A DNA stretch of 64,000 nucleotides from Actinomarinicola tropica (GCF_009650215.1 NZ_CP045851.1:2321001-2385000); one strand, 5' to 3'. Positions 29,848 through 39,149 are shown, counted from the stretch's first letter. The notes: a model not told the origin generated them from the sequence alone. Translations and numbers: made by a program.

Positions 29848-31491
29848 TCAGGCGCGCTGGAGGTCGACCTCGAGGTAGCGCTGGCGGCAGAGCGACCGCT
29901 GCAGCTTGCCCGACGAGGTCTTCGGGAGCGTCCCCGGCGGCACGAGCACGATGTCCTTGGCCGGCGTGCCGACCACGCGTCGCACGTGCTCGTTGATCGT
30001 CCCGTGCATGGCGGCCGTGTCCTCCGCCTTGGTCTCGGCGACGACGACGATCGCCTCGCGCCCGTTGCGCCCCTCGACGCCGAACGCGATGACGTTGCCC
30101 GGTCGCACGCCGTCCACGCCCGACACGGCCCGCTCGATGTCCTCCGGGAAGACGTTGCGGCCTCCGACGATGATCACGTCCTTGATGCGCCCGCACATCA
30201 CGAGCTCGTCGTCGATCGTGTACGCGAGGTCCCCCGTGCGGAGCCACCCGTCGCGGAACAGCTCCGCCGTCGCCTCGGGGTCGTTGTAGTAGCCCGAGCA
30301 CACCGACGTGCCCTGGATCTCGAGCTCCCCCGCCTCCCGGTCGGACAGGACCTGGCCGGTGGCGGGGTCGACGATGCGGATCTGCAGGCCGGGCACGGCG
30401 CGGCCGAGCTTGGCGAGCCGCCGGGCGTGGGGGGCGTCGGCGTCGATCGGCGCGGCGTAGCGCTCCGACTCGAGGACCTTCAGGTCGACCACGTCGGTGC
30501 GCAGACCGGCCAGCGGCGGCGGGAACGTGCCGGCGATGGCGACCTCGGCCATCCCGAAGGCGGGGAAGACGGCCCCCGGACGCATCCCGAAGGGGGCGGC
30601 GGCGGCGACGAACGCCTCCACGGTGTCGGGATCGACAGGCTCCGCGCCGTTCAGGGCGATCCGCAGGCGCGACAGGTCGAGCCCCTCGGCCCGCCGCAGG
30701 GCGCGAGCCGCGAGGACGTAGGAGAAGTTGGGGCCGGCGGTCGCCGTGCCGCCGAAGTCGGACAGCCACTGCATCCACCGCAGCGGCGCAGCCATGAAGT
30801 CCTGCGGGGCGCCGAGCACCAGGTCGGTGCCGGTGGTCATGGCCAGCGTGAGCAGTCCCACGAGTCCCATGTCGTGGTAGAGCGGCAGCCACGAGACGAG
30901 GACGTCGTCGTCGGGGTCCAGCGCCGCGGCCTCGGCGATGGCGTCGAGGTTCGCGCCGACCGCCCGGTGCGGGAGGGCGACGCCCTTGGGGTCGGCGGTG
31001 GAGCCGCTGGTGAACTGCAGGATCGCCAGGCGGTCGAGGTCGTCGGCCGGACGCTCGTAGCGTGACGCACCGCCCGGGCCCGACACCTCGTCGAGCCCGA
31101 CGATCGGGGGGTCGCCCGGCTCGGGTTCGACGAACGGGGCGAGGTCGGGGTCGATGAGGAAGAGGGCGACGTCCGCCCGATGGAGCCGGCGACGGGTCGC
31201 GGCGACGAACTCCTCGATCGAGCCCATCCGCATCGGGATGGGCATGACGACGATGGTCGCCCCGGCCAGCCAGACGGCTTGGATCGCCGTGACGAGCGGG
31301 CGGCTGGTGGGGCCGAGGATCGCGACGTGGTCACCGGGGGCGACGCCCCGGGCCTGGAGCCCCGCGGCCATCGACCGGGCGTCGTCGTGGAGCTGGGACC
31401 ACGGCACCCGCACCGGATCCTCGGCGCCGACGAACGTGATGGCCCCGCCCCTGTGGGCGGAGGCTTCGATGCGCGCGGAGAGGCTCGACAT
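29848..31491 (-). CDS. AMP-binding enzyme, fatty-acyl-AMP ligase type
   Basis: 547 residues, ANL-superfamily adenylating enzyme. The phosphate-binding loop is LQFTSGSTADPKGVALPH, followed by SWLPLYHDMGLVG, which is characteristic of the FAAL/FadD32 branch. Later come GWLRTGDLAY, KDVIIVGGRNVFPEDIE and a C-terminal lysine region PKTSSGKLQRSL. The enzyme activates fatty acids as acyl-AMP for transfer to a carrier protein or other acceptor. No polyketide synthase or carrier protein is adjacent. ATG 31491 is the family-like start. It may be co-transcribed with the MMPL gene 89 bp downstream. Confidence 0.87.
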   Translation of the reverse strand: MSSLSARIEASAHRGGAITFVGAEDPVRVPWSQLHDDARSMAAGLQARGVAPGDHVAILGPTSRPLVTAIQAVWLAGATIVVMPIPMRMGSIEEFVAATRRRLHRADVALFLIDPDLAPFVEPEPGDPPIVGLDEVSGPGGASRYERPADDLDRLAILQFTSGSTADPKGVALPHRAVGANLDAIAEAAALDPDDDVLVSWLPLYHDMGLVGLLTLAMTTGTDLVLGAPQDFMAAPLRWMQWLSDFGGTATAGPNFSYVLAARALRRAEGLDLSRLRIALNGAEPVDPDTVEAFVAAAAPFGMRPGAVFPAFGMAEVAIAGTFPPPLAGLRTDVVDLKVLESERYAAPIDADAPHARRLAKLGRAVPGLQIRIVDPATGQVLSDREAGELEIQGTSVCSGYYNDPEATAELFRDGWLRTGDLAYTIDDELVMCGRIKDVIIVGGRNVFPEDIERAVSGVDGVRPGNVIAFGVEGRNGREAIVVVAETKAEDTAAMHGTINEHVRRVVGTPAKDIVLVPPGTLPKTSSGKLQRSLCRQRYLEVDLQRA

Positions 31492-31529
31492 GGACCGTTC
31501 GACCCTCGCCGGCTGTACGGCGTTACGCC

Positions 31530-33995
31530 CTACGCGACGACGTTCACCAGCTTCGGCGGGCGGGCGATCACCTTGCGGGGCTCGGCGCCGCCGAGCTGGG
31601 CCTGGACCTTCTCGGAGGCCAGCGCCGCAGCCACCGCCGCGTCCTCGTCGAGGCCGGCGTCGACCTCGATGCGGTCGCGCACCTTGCCGTTGACCTGGAC
31701 CACCATCGTCACGGTCGCCACCGCCAGCTTCGAGGGGTCGGCGGTGGGCCAGGTCTGGGTGTGGACCGAGTCGCCGTGGCGGCGCTCCCACAGCTCGGCC
31801 GTGATGTGCGGGGTCATCGGCGCCATGACCTTCAGCAGGGTGTCGACCGCCTCGTCGAGGGTCTCGCGCCGGGCGCCGTCGTCGGATTGGGCGTAGCGGT
31901 AGAGCTCGTTCACGAGCTCCATGCACCCGGCGACCGCGGTGTTGTACGACCACCGCTCGAACTCGTCGGTGATGCGGACGATCAGCTGGTGCGTGGCCCG
32001 CTCGATCGCCTCATCGGCGGGCGTCGGGGCGCGGTCCACCGCCGTGCCGATCTCGCCGTTGGCCAGGCGCCAGACCCGGGCGAGGAAGCGGCTGGCCCCC
32101 TCGATGGTGACGGCGTCCCAGTCGACGTCGTCGCTCGGCGGGGAGACGAAGAGGTGGGCGAGCCGCAGCGCGTCGGCCCCGTCGCTGTCGATGATCTCCT
32201 CGGGGGCGACCAGGTTGCCCTTCGACTTCGACATCTTGGCGCCGTGGAGCCGCACCATCCCCTGGGTGAACAGGCGCTTGAACGGCTCGCGCAGCTCCTT
32301 CGGGGCGTAGCCGAGGTCGGCCAGCGCCTTGGTGAAGAAGCGGGCGTACATCAGGTGGAGGATGGCGTGCTCCACGCCGCCGATGTACTGGTCGACGGGC
32401 AGCCAGCGCGACGCCGCGTCGGCGGAGAACGGGGCGGACTCGTTGAAGGGGTCGGCGAAGCGCAGGAAGTACCAGGACGAGTCGACGAACGTGTCCATGG
32501 TGTCGGTCTCGCGGGTGGCCGGGCCGCGGCAGGTGGGGCACTCGGCGCGCAGGAAGCCCTCGTGGAGCTTGAGCGGCGACTCGCCGGTGGGCAGGAACTC
32601 GACGTCGTCGGGCGCCAGGACGGGCAGCTCCTCGTCGGGCACCGGGACGATGCCGCACGACGGGCAGTGCACCACGGGGATCGGGCACCCCCAGAAGCGC
32701 TGGCGGGACAGGAGCCAGTCGCGCAGGCGGTAGTTGACCGTGCGCTCGCCGATGCCGCGCTCCTCGAGCCAGTCGATGGCGGCGGCGATCGCCGTCGTCT
32801 TGTCCATGCCGTCGAGCCAGTCGCTGTTGATGCGCGGCCCGTCGCCTGTGTACGCCTCCCCCTCCCAGCCCTCCGGCGGCTGCACCGTGCGCACGATCGG
32901 CAGGCCGTAGGCGGTGGCGAAGTCCCAGTCGCGCTGGTCCTCGGCCGGGACGGCCATGATCGCCCCCGTGCCGTACGTGGTGAGGACGTAGTCGGCCAGG
33001 TAGATCGGCACCGGCTTCCCGGTGAACGGGTTGCGGGCGTAGGCGCCGGTGAAGATGCCGCGCTTCTCGAGCGGTCCCTCGGCCGAGAGGCGGTCGATCT
33101 CGGTCTCCTTGCGGACCCGAGCGACGAACGCCTCGACCTCCGCCCGCCGCTCCTCCACCACGATCTCCTCGACGAGTTCGTGCTCGGGGGCGAGGACGGC
33201 GAACGTCATGCCGAAGCTGGTGTCGGGGCGGGTCGTGAAGACGCGGAACGACCGACCGCTCGGATGCGGCTCGCCGTCGGCGTCGACGACGTCCATGTCG
33301 AACTCCGCGCCCTTGGACCGCCCGATCCAGTTGCGCTGCATCGTCTTGACCCGCTCGGGCCACTCGAGGTCGTCGAGGTCGTCGAGCAGCTGGTCGGCGT
33401 AGTCGGTGATCTTGAAGAACCACTGCTCGAGGTCCCGCTTCTCGACCACGTCGCCGGAGCGCTCGCAGGTGCCGTCGGCCAGGACCTGCTCGTTGGCCAG
33501 CACCGTCTGGCACCCGGGGCACCAGTTCACCGGGGCCTCGGCCCGGTAGGCGAGCCCGGCCTCGAGGAAGCGCAGGAAGATCCACTGGGTCCACTTGATG
33601 TAGCTCGGGTCGTGGCTCTTGACCTGGCGGCGCCAGTCGTAGACGGCGCCGATGCGCTGGAGCGACGAGGCCAGCTCCTCGATGCGCGCGTCGGTGAAGG
33701 TGCGCGGGTGCTCGCCGGTGCGGATGGCGGCGTTCTCCGCGGGCAGCCCGAAGGAGTCGAAGCCGATCGGCGACAGCACGCCGTAGCCGTTCATCGTGCG
33801 GTAGCGGACGATGAGGTCGCCGAACGTGTAGTTCCGGACGTGACCCATGTGCGCCCGTCCGCTCGGGTACGGGTACATCGACAGCACGTAGTACGGCGGC
33901 CGCTGGTCGTCGTTGTCGATCTCGTACGCGCCGGAGTCGCGCCACCGCTGCTGCCACTTGGCCTCGATGGCCTGCACGTCGTACCCGTCGCTCAT
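31530..33995 (-). CDS. leuS: leucyl-tRNA synthetase
   Basis: 821 residues, complete class Ia synthetase. The HIGH motif appears as HMGH (49-52) and KMSKS is intact (~587). The editing domain has [18 protein letters not shown]. The zinc-ribbon-like inserts [12 protein letters not shown] and CPSCG are present. It charges tRNA-Leu and edits mischarged products. ATG 33995 lies only 6 nt after a TACGAT -10 box, so the mRNA should be leaderless. The neighbouring tRNA-Ala and rsfS point away or belong to other units. Confidence 0.97.
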   Translation of the reverse strand: MSDGYDVQAIEAKWQQRWRDSGAYEIDNDDQRPPYYVLSMYPYPSGRAHMGHVRNYTFGDLIVRYRTMNGYGVLSPIGFDSFGLPAENAAIRTGEHPRTFTDARIEELASSLQRIGAVYDWRRQVKSHDPSYIKWTQWIFLRFLEAGLAYRAEAPVNWCPGCQTVLANEQVLADGTCERSGDVVEKRDLEQWFFKITDYADQLLDDLDDLEWPERVKTMQRNWIGRSKGAEFDMDVVDADGEPHPSGRSFRVFTTRPDTSFGMTFAVLAPEHELVEEIVVEERRAEVEAFVARVRKETEIDRLSAEGPLEKRGIFTGAYARNPFTGKPVPIYLADYVLTTYGTGAIMAVPAEDQRDWDFATAYGLPIVRTVQPPEGWEGEAYTGDGPRINSDWLDGMDKTTAIAAAIDWLEERGIGERTVNYRLRDWLLSRQRFWGCPIPVVHCPSCGIVPVPDEELPVLAPDDVEFLPTGESPLKLHEGFLRAECPTCRGPATRETDTMDTFVDSSWYFLRFADPFNESAPFSADAASRWLPVDQYIGGVEHAILHLMYARFFTKALADLGYAPKELREPFKRLFTQGMVRLHGAKMSKSKGNLVAPEEIIDSDGADALRLAHLFVSPPSDDVDWDAVTIEGASRFLARVWRLANGEIGTAVDRAPTPADEAIERATHQLIVRITDEFERWSYNTAVAGCMELVNELYRYAQSDDGARRETLDEAVDTLLKVMAPMTPHITAELWERRHGDSVHTQTWPTADPSKLAVATVTMVVQVNGKVRDRIEVDAGLDEDAAVAAALASEKVQAQLGGAEPRKVIARPPKLVNVVA

Positions 33996-34001
33996 GGCGG
34001 C

Positions 34002-34007
34002 ATCGTA
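34002..34007 (-). promoter_or_regulatory. -10 element of leuS (leaderless)
   Basis: TACGAT on the minus strand, 6 nt before ATG 33995. Confidence 0.6.
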
Positions 34008-34154
34008 CCGAGGGGCCGTCGACCGGCCGAACCGTTCACCCCTGCTGCAGCGGCCGGATCTCGTCGTCCGCCGCCCAGCGGATGCCCTTGGTCTGGTTGT
34101 TCCGGGGAGGCGCCAGGCGGAGGTGGCGGCCGCGGGTGTGACGCTCGACCCGGC

Positions 34155-34185
34155 TTGCTCTGGCCGCCACGGGGTGCGATACAGT
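34155..34185 (+). promoter_or_regulatory. candidate tRNA-Ala promoter
   Basis: TTGCTC (34155-34160) and TACAGT (34180-34185) with a 19-nt spacer, 13 nt upstream of the tRNA 5' end. The spacer is longer than optimal. Confidence 0.45.
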
Positions 34186-34198
34186 GCACCTTCCACTC

Positions 34199-34271
34199 GG
34201 GGCTATAGCTCAGTTGGTAGAGCGCTTCCATGGCATGGAAGAGGTCAGGAGTTCGATTCTCCTTAGCTCCA
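34199..34271 (+). tRNA. tRNA-Ala, anticodon GGC
   Basis: 73 nt fold as a complete cloverleaf. Acceptor GGGGCTA pairs with TAGCTCC (one G-U), and the D stem is GCTC/GAGC. The anticodon stem is CTTCC/GGAAG around ATGGCAT, giving anticodon GGC. The T stem is AGGAG/CTCCT with TTCGATT, and the discriminator is A. No CCA is encoded. It reads GCC, expected to be the main alanine codon in DNA this rich in G and C. Confidence 0.97.
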
Positions 34272-34275
34272 CTCC

Positions 34276-34299
34276 CCGCCGGCGCAGCTGCGCCGGCGG
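34276..34299. terminator. perfect 24-bp palindrome after tRNA-Ala
   Basis: CCGCCGGCGCAG followed directly by its reverse complement, five bases after the tRNA. It forms a very stable hairpin without a U tract and can terminate both the tRNA and the convergent rsfS transcript. Confidence 0.75.
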
Positions 34300-34314
34300 T
34301 GTCGCGTCCGGGGC

Positions 34315-34707
34315 TCAGGCCTCGGCGGCGGCGGGCGGCTCGTCCCACTCCAGGCGGGGCACGTCGGACCAGAGCCGCTCGAGCTCGTAGAAGGCCCGGG
34401 CCTCGTCGTCGAAGACGTGCACGACGAAGTCCCCGTAGTCGACGAGGACCCACTGGAGCGTGTCCCGTCCCTCGACGCGCCGCGGCTTCGGACCGCCGGC
34501 CTCGGTGATCTTGGCCTCGACCTCGTCGACGAGGGTGCGGACCAACCGGCTGTTGCCGGCGCTGACGATGACGAAGGCGCCCGTGATCGCGACGACGCTG
34601 CCGACGTCGAGCACGACCGGGTCGTTGCCTCCCTTGGCGGCCGCGGCGCGGGCTGCGAGGAGCGCCCAGTGCGTGGGGTCCGTGTCCGTGTCGTGCTCGG
34701 TGCTGAT
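34315..34707 (-). CDS. rsfS: ribosome silencing factor RsfS, apparently starting at ATC
   Basis: 130 residues as drawn. The core VLDVGSVVAITGAFVIVSAG, GRDTLQWVLVDYGDFVVHVF and YELERLWSDVP match RsfS, which binds L14 and blocks subunit joining in starved cells. The first canonical start (GTG 34614) would remove the conserved N-terminal helix WALLAARAAAAKGGNDPV. Between that GTG and the upstream LCP gene's in-frame TAG there is no ATG, GTG, TTG or CTG. ATC at 34707-34705 follows GAGAGG with 7-nt spacing and is the best candidate. It lies 12 bases after the LCP stop. Confidence 0.85.
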   Translation of the reverse strand: MSTEHDTDTDPTHWALLAARAAAAKGGNDPVVLDVGSVVAITGAFVIVSAGNSRLVRTLVDEVEAKITEAGGPKPRRVEGRDTLQWVLVDYGDFVVHVFDDEARAFYELERLWSDVPRLEWDEPPAAAEA

Positions 34708-34719
34708 GGTGACGCCTCT

Positions 34720-35979
34720 CTACGTGCCCAGGGCGCCGGCGAGGTCCTGGCCGATGACGACCACGATGTCGGCGCTCTCGTCGACCTCGTCGACCCTGGT
34801 CACGGTACCGAACCCGAGGGCCTCCGCGACCTCCTGGGCCTCCTCGCGGCGGGTGTCGTCCCAGTAGGTGATCTGGGTCTCGGCGTGGTCGAACCGGTCG
34901 GCGTTGCCCACCAGCACGACCTGGCCACCCGCCGCGACCACGCGCCGGGCCACCTCCACCGTGCCCTCCTGCGGACCCGTGCCCGCGAGCACGCGGACGA
35001 GCGGTCGGCTGCCGCCCGCGTTGCTCGCCGGGAACGGGACGACCTCGGGGATCACCCGATCGAGCACCTCGGGGGCGGCGACGAACGTCTCCGGTGTCGA
35101 CGGGTCGCTCACGGGCACAGGCTCGACGGGAAGGGCCTCGAGGTGGACGGTGCCCGAGGCGATCGTCGGCAGGAAGCGGGCCAGCCCGCGCTCCTGCTCG
35201 CCGGGGAACTGCACGGCGGTCGGGTCCTCGGCCATCGCGTCGAGCCAGGCGCGCCACACGAGCTCCTGGCGGAAGAGGCGGTTGAGGCGGCTCTCGCCGG
35301 GCTGGAGCGCGGCGGCGTAGGCGGGCACCTGGCTCGGTTCGAGCACCAGCTCGCCGGCGGGGAACGCCACGTCGCCCTCGGCGTCGCGGAGGACGTCGGG
35401 GTTGGTGAGGGCCAGGGGCCCGGTCGAGCTGATGACGTCGCTCCATTCCGCCGGGTCGAGGACCACGACGTCGTCGATCGAGATGCCGAGCGCCCACTCG
35501 GCGGTGGCGCGCGCCGCGTCGAGCCCGCTGTACGCGTACGCCGCGTCGATCGGCAGCTCGCCGATGTCGGGGACGTCGCCCACCGTCGCCGGCGGCACGA
35601 GGAGCACACCGCCGCCGTCGCCGTCCTCGCTGGGCAGGCCGAGCAGGGTGGTGCCGACCAGCCCGCCGGCGTCGTCGACGTGGAGGACGAGCAGCGTCGG
35701 CGAGGGCGCGACCAGCGCCTGGAAGCCGGGCTCGTTCGGGTCGAGCTGGGGGTCGACGACCTGGCCGTCGCTGCTGTCGAGGATCACCTGCACGCCGATC
35801 CAGCCGAGCACGGGCACGGCGAGGCCGAGGAGGACCAGGGCCGCGACGTAGGCCGTCATCGCCCGCTGGTGGACGCGCTGCGCCCTGCGACGCTGCTCGG
35901 AGCGACGGGGGCGCCGATCCGGCGCGTCGGGAGCGTGGGGGAAGCGCGCCGGCACGTCCTGGTCCGCCTGGGTCGTCAC
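34720..35979 (-). CDS. LCP-like protein with LytR_C domain, catalytic site degenerate
   Basis: 419 residues. A short basic cytoplasmic N-terminus and one membrane helix (~45-68) precede an LCP-like extracytoplasmic domain (~90-260) containing LPIDAAYAYSGLDAARATAEWALGI. The C-terminal LytR_C domain (~320-415) has RPLVRVLAGTGPQEGTVEVARR and VGNADRFDHAETQITYW. Active LCP enzymes attach glycopolymers to the wall and have an IPRDT-like catalytic arginine motif. Here that position reads VPPATVGD, so activity is doubtful. GTG 35979 overlaps the nadD stop (GTGA). Confidence 0.82.
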   Translation of the reverse strand: MTTQADQDVPARFPHAPDAPDRRPRRSEQRRRAQRVHQRAMTAYVAALVLLGLAVPVLGWIGVQVILDSSDGQVVDPQLDPNEPGFQALVAPSPTLLVLHVDDAGGLVGTTLLGLPSEDGDGGGVLLVPPATVGDVPDIGELPIDAAYAYSGLDAARATAEWALGISIDDVVVLDPAEWSDVISSTGPLALTNPDVLRDAEGDVAFPAGELVLEPSQVPAYAAALQPGESRLNRLFRQELVWRAWLDAMAEDPTAVQFPGEQERGLARFLPTIASGTVHLEALPVEPVPVSDPSTPETFVAAPEVLDRVIPEVVPFPASNAGGSRPLVRVLAGTGPQEGTVEVARRVVAAGGQVVLVGNADRFDHAETQITYWDDTRREEAQEVAEALGFGTVTRVDEVDESADIVVVIGQDLAGALGT

Positions 35980-36554
35980 GCGCCGTCCCGGTACAGCCCG
36001 CGCCCGAGGACGCAGGCGATGACGTCGCGCGGCAGCAGGTAGTCGAGCGGACGCCCGTCGCGGACCCGGGCGCGGATGTCGGTGCTCGAGATCTCGAGCT
36101 GGGGGACCTCGACGACCTCGTAGCGGTAGCCCTCGGGGGGCCGCGCCCCCTCGGTGCCCGGCCGGTCGACCACGACGATGTCGGCCAGCTCCTTCAGGCG
36201 CTCCGTGTGCTCCCAGGTGGGCAGCCCGGCGACGGCGTCGCTGCCGAGGATGAGGAACAGGTCGGCACCGGGCAGCTCGTCGTGGAGCTGGGCCAGCGTG
36301 TCGGCGGTGTAGGAGCGGCCGCCACGCCGGATCTCGATGTCGCTCGCCGCCAGCCCTTCGACGCCGTCGACCGCGGCGTCGACCATCGCGAGCCGATCGG
36401 CGGCGGGGCTGAGGTCGCGCACCCCGAGCTTCTGCCACGGTTCGTTGGCCACGACGAGGAGCACGCGATCGAGGCGGGCGCCGTGGCGGGCGTTGAGGGC
36501 GGCGACGAGGTGACCGACGTGGGGTGGGTCGAAGGTGCCACCGAAGATGCCCAC
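35976..36554 (-). CDS. nadD: nicotinate-nucleotide adenylyltransferase
   Basis: 192 residues from GTG 36554; an in-frame GTG at 36572 adds six. The enzyme makes NaAD from nicotinate mononucleotide and ATP in NAD synthesis. It has the nucleotidyltransferase GIFGGTFDPPHVGH motif at the very N-terminus and the second motif ISSTDIRARVRDGRPLDYLLP. GGGGAG lies 10 nt before GTG 36554. It is the first gene of nadD-LCP-rsfS, all overlapping or nearly so. Confidence 0.93.
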   Translation of the reverse strand: MGIFGGTFDPPHVGHLVAALNARHGARLDRVLLVVANEPWQKLGVRDLSPAADRLAMVDAAVDGVEGLAASDIEIRRGGRSYTADTLAQLHDELPGADLFLILGSDAVAGLPTWEHTERLKELADIVVVDRPGTEGARPPEGYRYEVVEVPQLEISSTDIRARVRDGRPLDYLLPRDVIACVLGRGLYRDGA

Positions 36555-36918
36555 GCGCTCACGTCTCCCCACCGCCGGCAGCTTACGGCGGAACCGACAC
36601 CACTTCGGCGCACGGGCTTGGTACCTTGGTGGACCCCCTCGTCCCGCACCCACGACCCGACCGGCCGCCGCTGCGCAGGCCGCACCCGGTGCGACGGGGG
36701 TCACCCGCACCTTCCCTCACACGACGCCCATTACCGCCGATCCAATCGAGAGGCAACCCCGCCCGGGCCTGCGGTGACGCATTTCACCCGAGTGAGCGGA
36801 AGCAGCGCGGGGTACCAGTCGTTGAACCCCTTGCAGGGCTCCCCCCATCCCCCCACACCTCCCCTGCACCACGCGAGATGGGAATGACACGCACGTCGTT
36901 CCCGTTGGAGAGATCGTC
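36555..36918. other. 364-bp non-coding region between nadD and the sigma factor gene
   Basis: Divergent intergenic region. I see no protein gene or known riboswitch. It has C-rich tracts around 36841-36865 and one clear stem-loop (36880-36903). It must hold the promoters of both flanking genes, but no convincing -10/-35 pair was found. Confidence 0.6.
36880..36903 (+). promoter_or_regulatory. stem-loop just before the sigma factor ribosome site
   Basis: GGGAATGAC and GTCGTTCCC pair over nine positions (one G-U) around a 6-nt loop, ending three bases before the GGAGAG ribosome site of the sigma gene. It could be an RNA control element or a dyad operator. Confidence 0.4.
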
Positions 36919-37749
36919 ATGAGTGATTCCGTCGGCCAGTACCTCAACGAGATCGGCGCCGTCCCCCTGCTCAACGCGCAGGAGGAGCGCGAGCTCGCCC
37001 AGATCATCGAGAAGGGCGCCGAGGCGCGCGCCCGGCTCGAGGCCGGGGAGACCGGCCGCGAGCTCACCCGGGCGGTGCGCGCCGCCGCCGCGGCGAAGGA
37101 CCGCTTCATCCGGGCCAACCTGCGCCTGGTGGTCAGCGTCGCCCGTCGCTACCCGCTGCCCCCGAGCATGGAGCTGCTGGACCTCGTCCAGGAGGGCAAC
37201 CTCGGGCTCGAGCACGCCGTCGACAAGTTCGACTGGCGCAAGGGCTTCAAGTTCTCCACCTACGCCACGTTCTGGATCCGCCAGGCCATCGGCCGGGCCC
37301 TCGACCAGAAGGCCAGCCTCGTCCGCCTGCCGGGCGACCGTTCGGCGAGCCTGCGAGCCGCCCTCCGCCAGGTGTCCGGCGACGGCGACGAGCTCGACGA
37401 CGAGCACGCCCGCCTGCACCGGCTCACCACCCCGACCTCGCTCGACCGCACGATCGGCGACGACGACAGCAACGAGCTCATCGACCTGCTGTCCGACGGT
37501 GGCCCGAGCCCCGAGCAGGAGGTCATCGCCCGCTCCGACGAGGCGGCGGTCACCGGTCTCCTCGACGTCCTCGACCCCCGGGCACGTCGCGCCGTCGAGC
37601 AGCGGTTCGGCCTCGACGACGGCCGCAAGAAGTCCTACCGCGAGGTCGGCGAGGATCTCGGCGTCACCGCCGAGGCCGCTCGCCGGCTGGTCAAGCGGGC
37701 CGTCAACGTCGTGCGCGAGCAGGCGGCGGCGGCCACCGACGCCGCCTGA
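36919..37749 (+). CDS. sigma-70 family RNA polymerase sigma factor (group 2-like, reduced domain 3)
   Basis: 276 residues. Region 1.2 (2-25, DSVGQYLNEIGAVPLLNAQ) lacks a region 1.1 in front. Region 2 has FIRANLRLVVSVARRY, DLVQEGNLGLEHAVDKFDW and FSTYATFWIRQAIGRAL. A region-3.2-like SLDRTIGDDDSNELIDLLSD and region 4 (~215-265, KKSYREVGEDLGVTAEAARR) follow. The helix-turn-helix part of domain 3, normally about 30-40 residues after region 2.4, appears missing or replaced by a short Asp/Glu-rich loop. It is probably an alternative, stress-type sigma factor. ATG 36919 follows GGAGAG. The DAHP synthase gene starts 50 bp downstream. Confidence 0.88.
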   Translation: MSDSVGQYLNEIGAVPLLNAQEERELAQIIEKGAEARARLEAGETGRELTRAVRAAAAAKDRFIRANLRLVVSVARRYPLPPSMELLDLVQEGNLGLEHAVDKFDWRKGFKFSTYATFWIRQAIGRALDQKASLVRLPGDRSASLRAALRQVSGDGDELDDEHARLHRLTTPTSLDRTIGDDDSNELIDLLSDGGPSPEQEVIARSDEAAVTGLLDVLDPRARRAVEQRFGLDDGRKKSYREVGEDLGVTAEAARRLVKRAVNVVREQAAAATDAA

Positions 37750-37799
37750 CGCCGTGAACGGTGTTGCGCCGCGGTGCCTCCACGCATGAGGCTTGTGCG

Positions 37800-39149
37800 G
37801 TGAGCACCACCACCTGGACCCCATCGTCGTGGCGACGCCGGCCCGCGGGCCAGCAGCCCGACTGGCCCGATGCGGCCGACCTCGAGCGGGTCCTGAAGAC
37901 CATCGGCACGCTGCCGCCCCTCGTCTTCGCGGGCGAGGCGCGGGAGCTCACGAACCAGCTGGCGCGCGTGGCCGACGGTCGCGCCTTCCTGCTCCAGGCC
38001 GGCGACTGCGCCGAGTCGTTCGACGCCTTCGCCGCCGATCCCATCCGGGACAAGCTGAAGGTCATCCTCCAGATGGCCGTGGTGCTCACGTACTCGGCGG
38101 GCGTCCCGGTCATCAAGGTCGGCCGCATCGCCGGCCAGTTCGCGAAGCCGCGCTCCAGCCCGACCGAGACCGTCGGCGGCGTCGAGCTTCCCTCGTTCCG
38201 TGGCCACATGGTCAACGACCCGGGCTTCAGCGAGTCCTCCCGCATCCCCGACCCCGACCGGCTGCTGGCCGCCTACCACCAGTCGGCATCCACCCTGAAC
38301 CTGCTGCGGGCGTTCACCAAGGGCGGCTTCGCCGACCTCGGGCGCGTGCACTCCTGGAACCAGGAGTTCGTCGCCTCGTCGCCCGCCGGCAAGCGCTACG
38401 AGGAGCTGGCCGCGGGCATCGACCGGGCGCTGCGGTTCATGGAGGCCTGCGGCATCGACGCCGGCGAGCACCCGCAGCTGCACGAGGCCGACATGTGGAC
38501 GAGCCACGAGGCCCTCATCCTCGGCTACGAGGAGGCGCTCACCCGCCAGGACTCCCTCACCGGCGACTGGTACGACTGCTCGGCCCACATGCTCTGGATC
38601 GGCGAGCGCACCCGTCAGCTCGACGGCGCGCACGTGGAGTTCCTGTCGGGGGTCGGCAACCCGCTCGGCTGCAAGGTCGGCCCCACGGCCACGCCCGACG
38701 AGGTCCTCGAGATCTGCGAGCGGCTGAACCCCGACCGCATCCCCGGCCGGCTCACGCTCATCAGCCGCATGGGCGCGGCCAACGTGGAGGCCGGGCTGCG
38801 TCCGATCCTGCGGGCCGTCACCGACGCCGGCCACCCGGTCGTCTGGGCGTGCGACCCGATGCACGGCAACACGTTCACCAGCGAGTCGGGCCACAAGACC
38901 CGCCACCTCGAGGACGTCCTCGCCGAGATCAGCGGCTTCTTCGCCGCCCACCGCGCCGAGGGCACCTGGCCCGGCGGCGTCCACATCGAGCTCACCGGCG
39001 ACGACGTCACCGAGTGCCTCGGCGGGTCCACCGAGGTCCTCGCCGATCACCTCGACACCCGCTACGAGACGGTCTGCGACCCGCGCCTCAACGGCCGCCA
39101 GTCGCTCGACCTCGCGTTCCGCGTGTCCGAGCTCCTGCGGGAGAGCTGA
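37800..39149 (+). CDS. aroG: 3-deoxy-7-phosphoheptulonate synthase, class II
   Basis: 449 residues, plant/actinobacterial type II DAHP synthase, the first step of the shikimate pathway. It joins phosphoenolpyruvate and erythrose 4-phosphate. Conserved blocks are [68 protein letters not shown] and [14 protein letters not shown] 37800 has GAGG 8 nt upstream and matches the family start; an in-frame GTG at 37761 adds 13 residues. It may be co-transcribed with the sigma factor gene. Confidence 0.95.
   Translation: MSTTTWTPSSWRRRPAGQQPDWPDAADLERVLKTIGTLPPLVFAGEARELTNQLARVADGRAFLLQAGDCAESFDAFAADPIRDKLKVILQMAVVLTYSAGVPVIKVGRIAGQFAKPRSSPTETVGGVELPSFRGHMVNDPGFSESSRIPDPDRLLAAYHQSASTLNLLRAFTKGGFADLGRVHSWNQEFVASSPAGKRYEELAAGIDRALRFMEACGIDAGEHPQLHEADMWTSHEALILGYEEALTRQDSLTGDWYDCSAHMLWIGERTRQLDGAHVEFLSGVGNPLGCKVGPTATPDEVLEICERLNPDRIPGRLTLISRMGAANVEAGLRPILRAVTDAGHPVVWACDPMHGNTFTSESGHKTRHLEDVLAEISGFFAAHRAEGTWPGGVHIELTGDDVTECLGGSTEVLADHLDTRYETVCDPRLNGRQSLDLAFRVSELLRES

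Noticed and set aside
34614-34722. rsfS as a C-terminal fusion of the LCP gene by stop-codon readthrough
   Set aside because: The two are in the same frame with only a TAG between them, but a well-spaced ribosome site follows the TAG and RsfS is a free protein in all known cases. Initiation at ATC is simpler.
36555-36879. Riboswitch or small RNA in the nadD/sigma gap
   Set aside because: No known riboswitch core or strong extended fold was recognised apart from the short stem-loop next to the sigma gene; promoters were also unclear.
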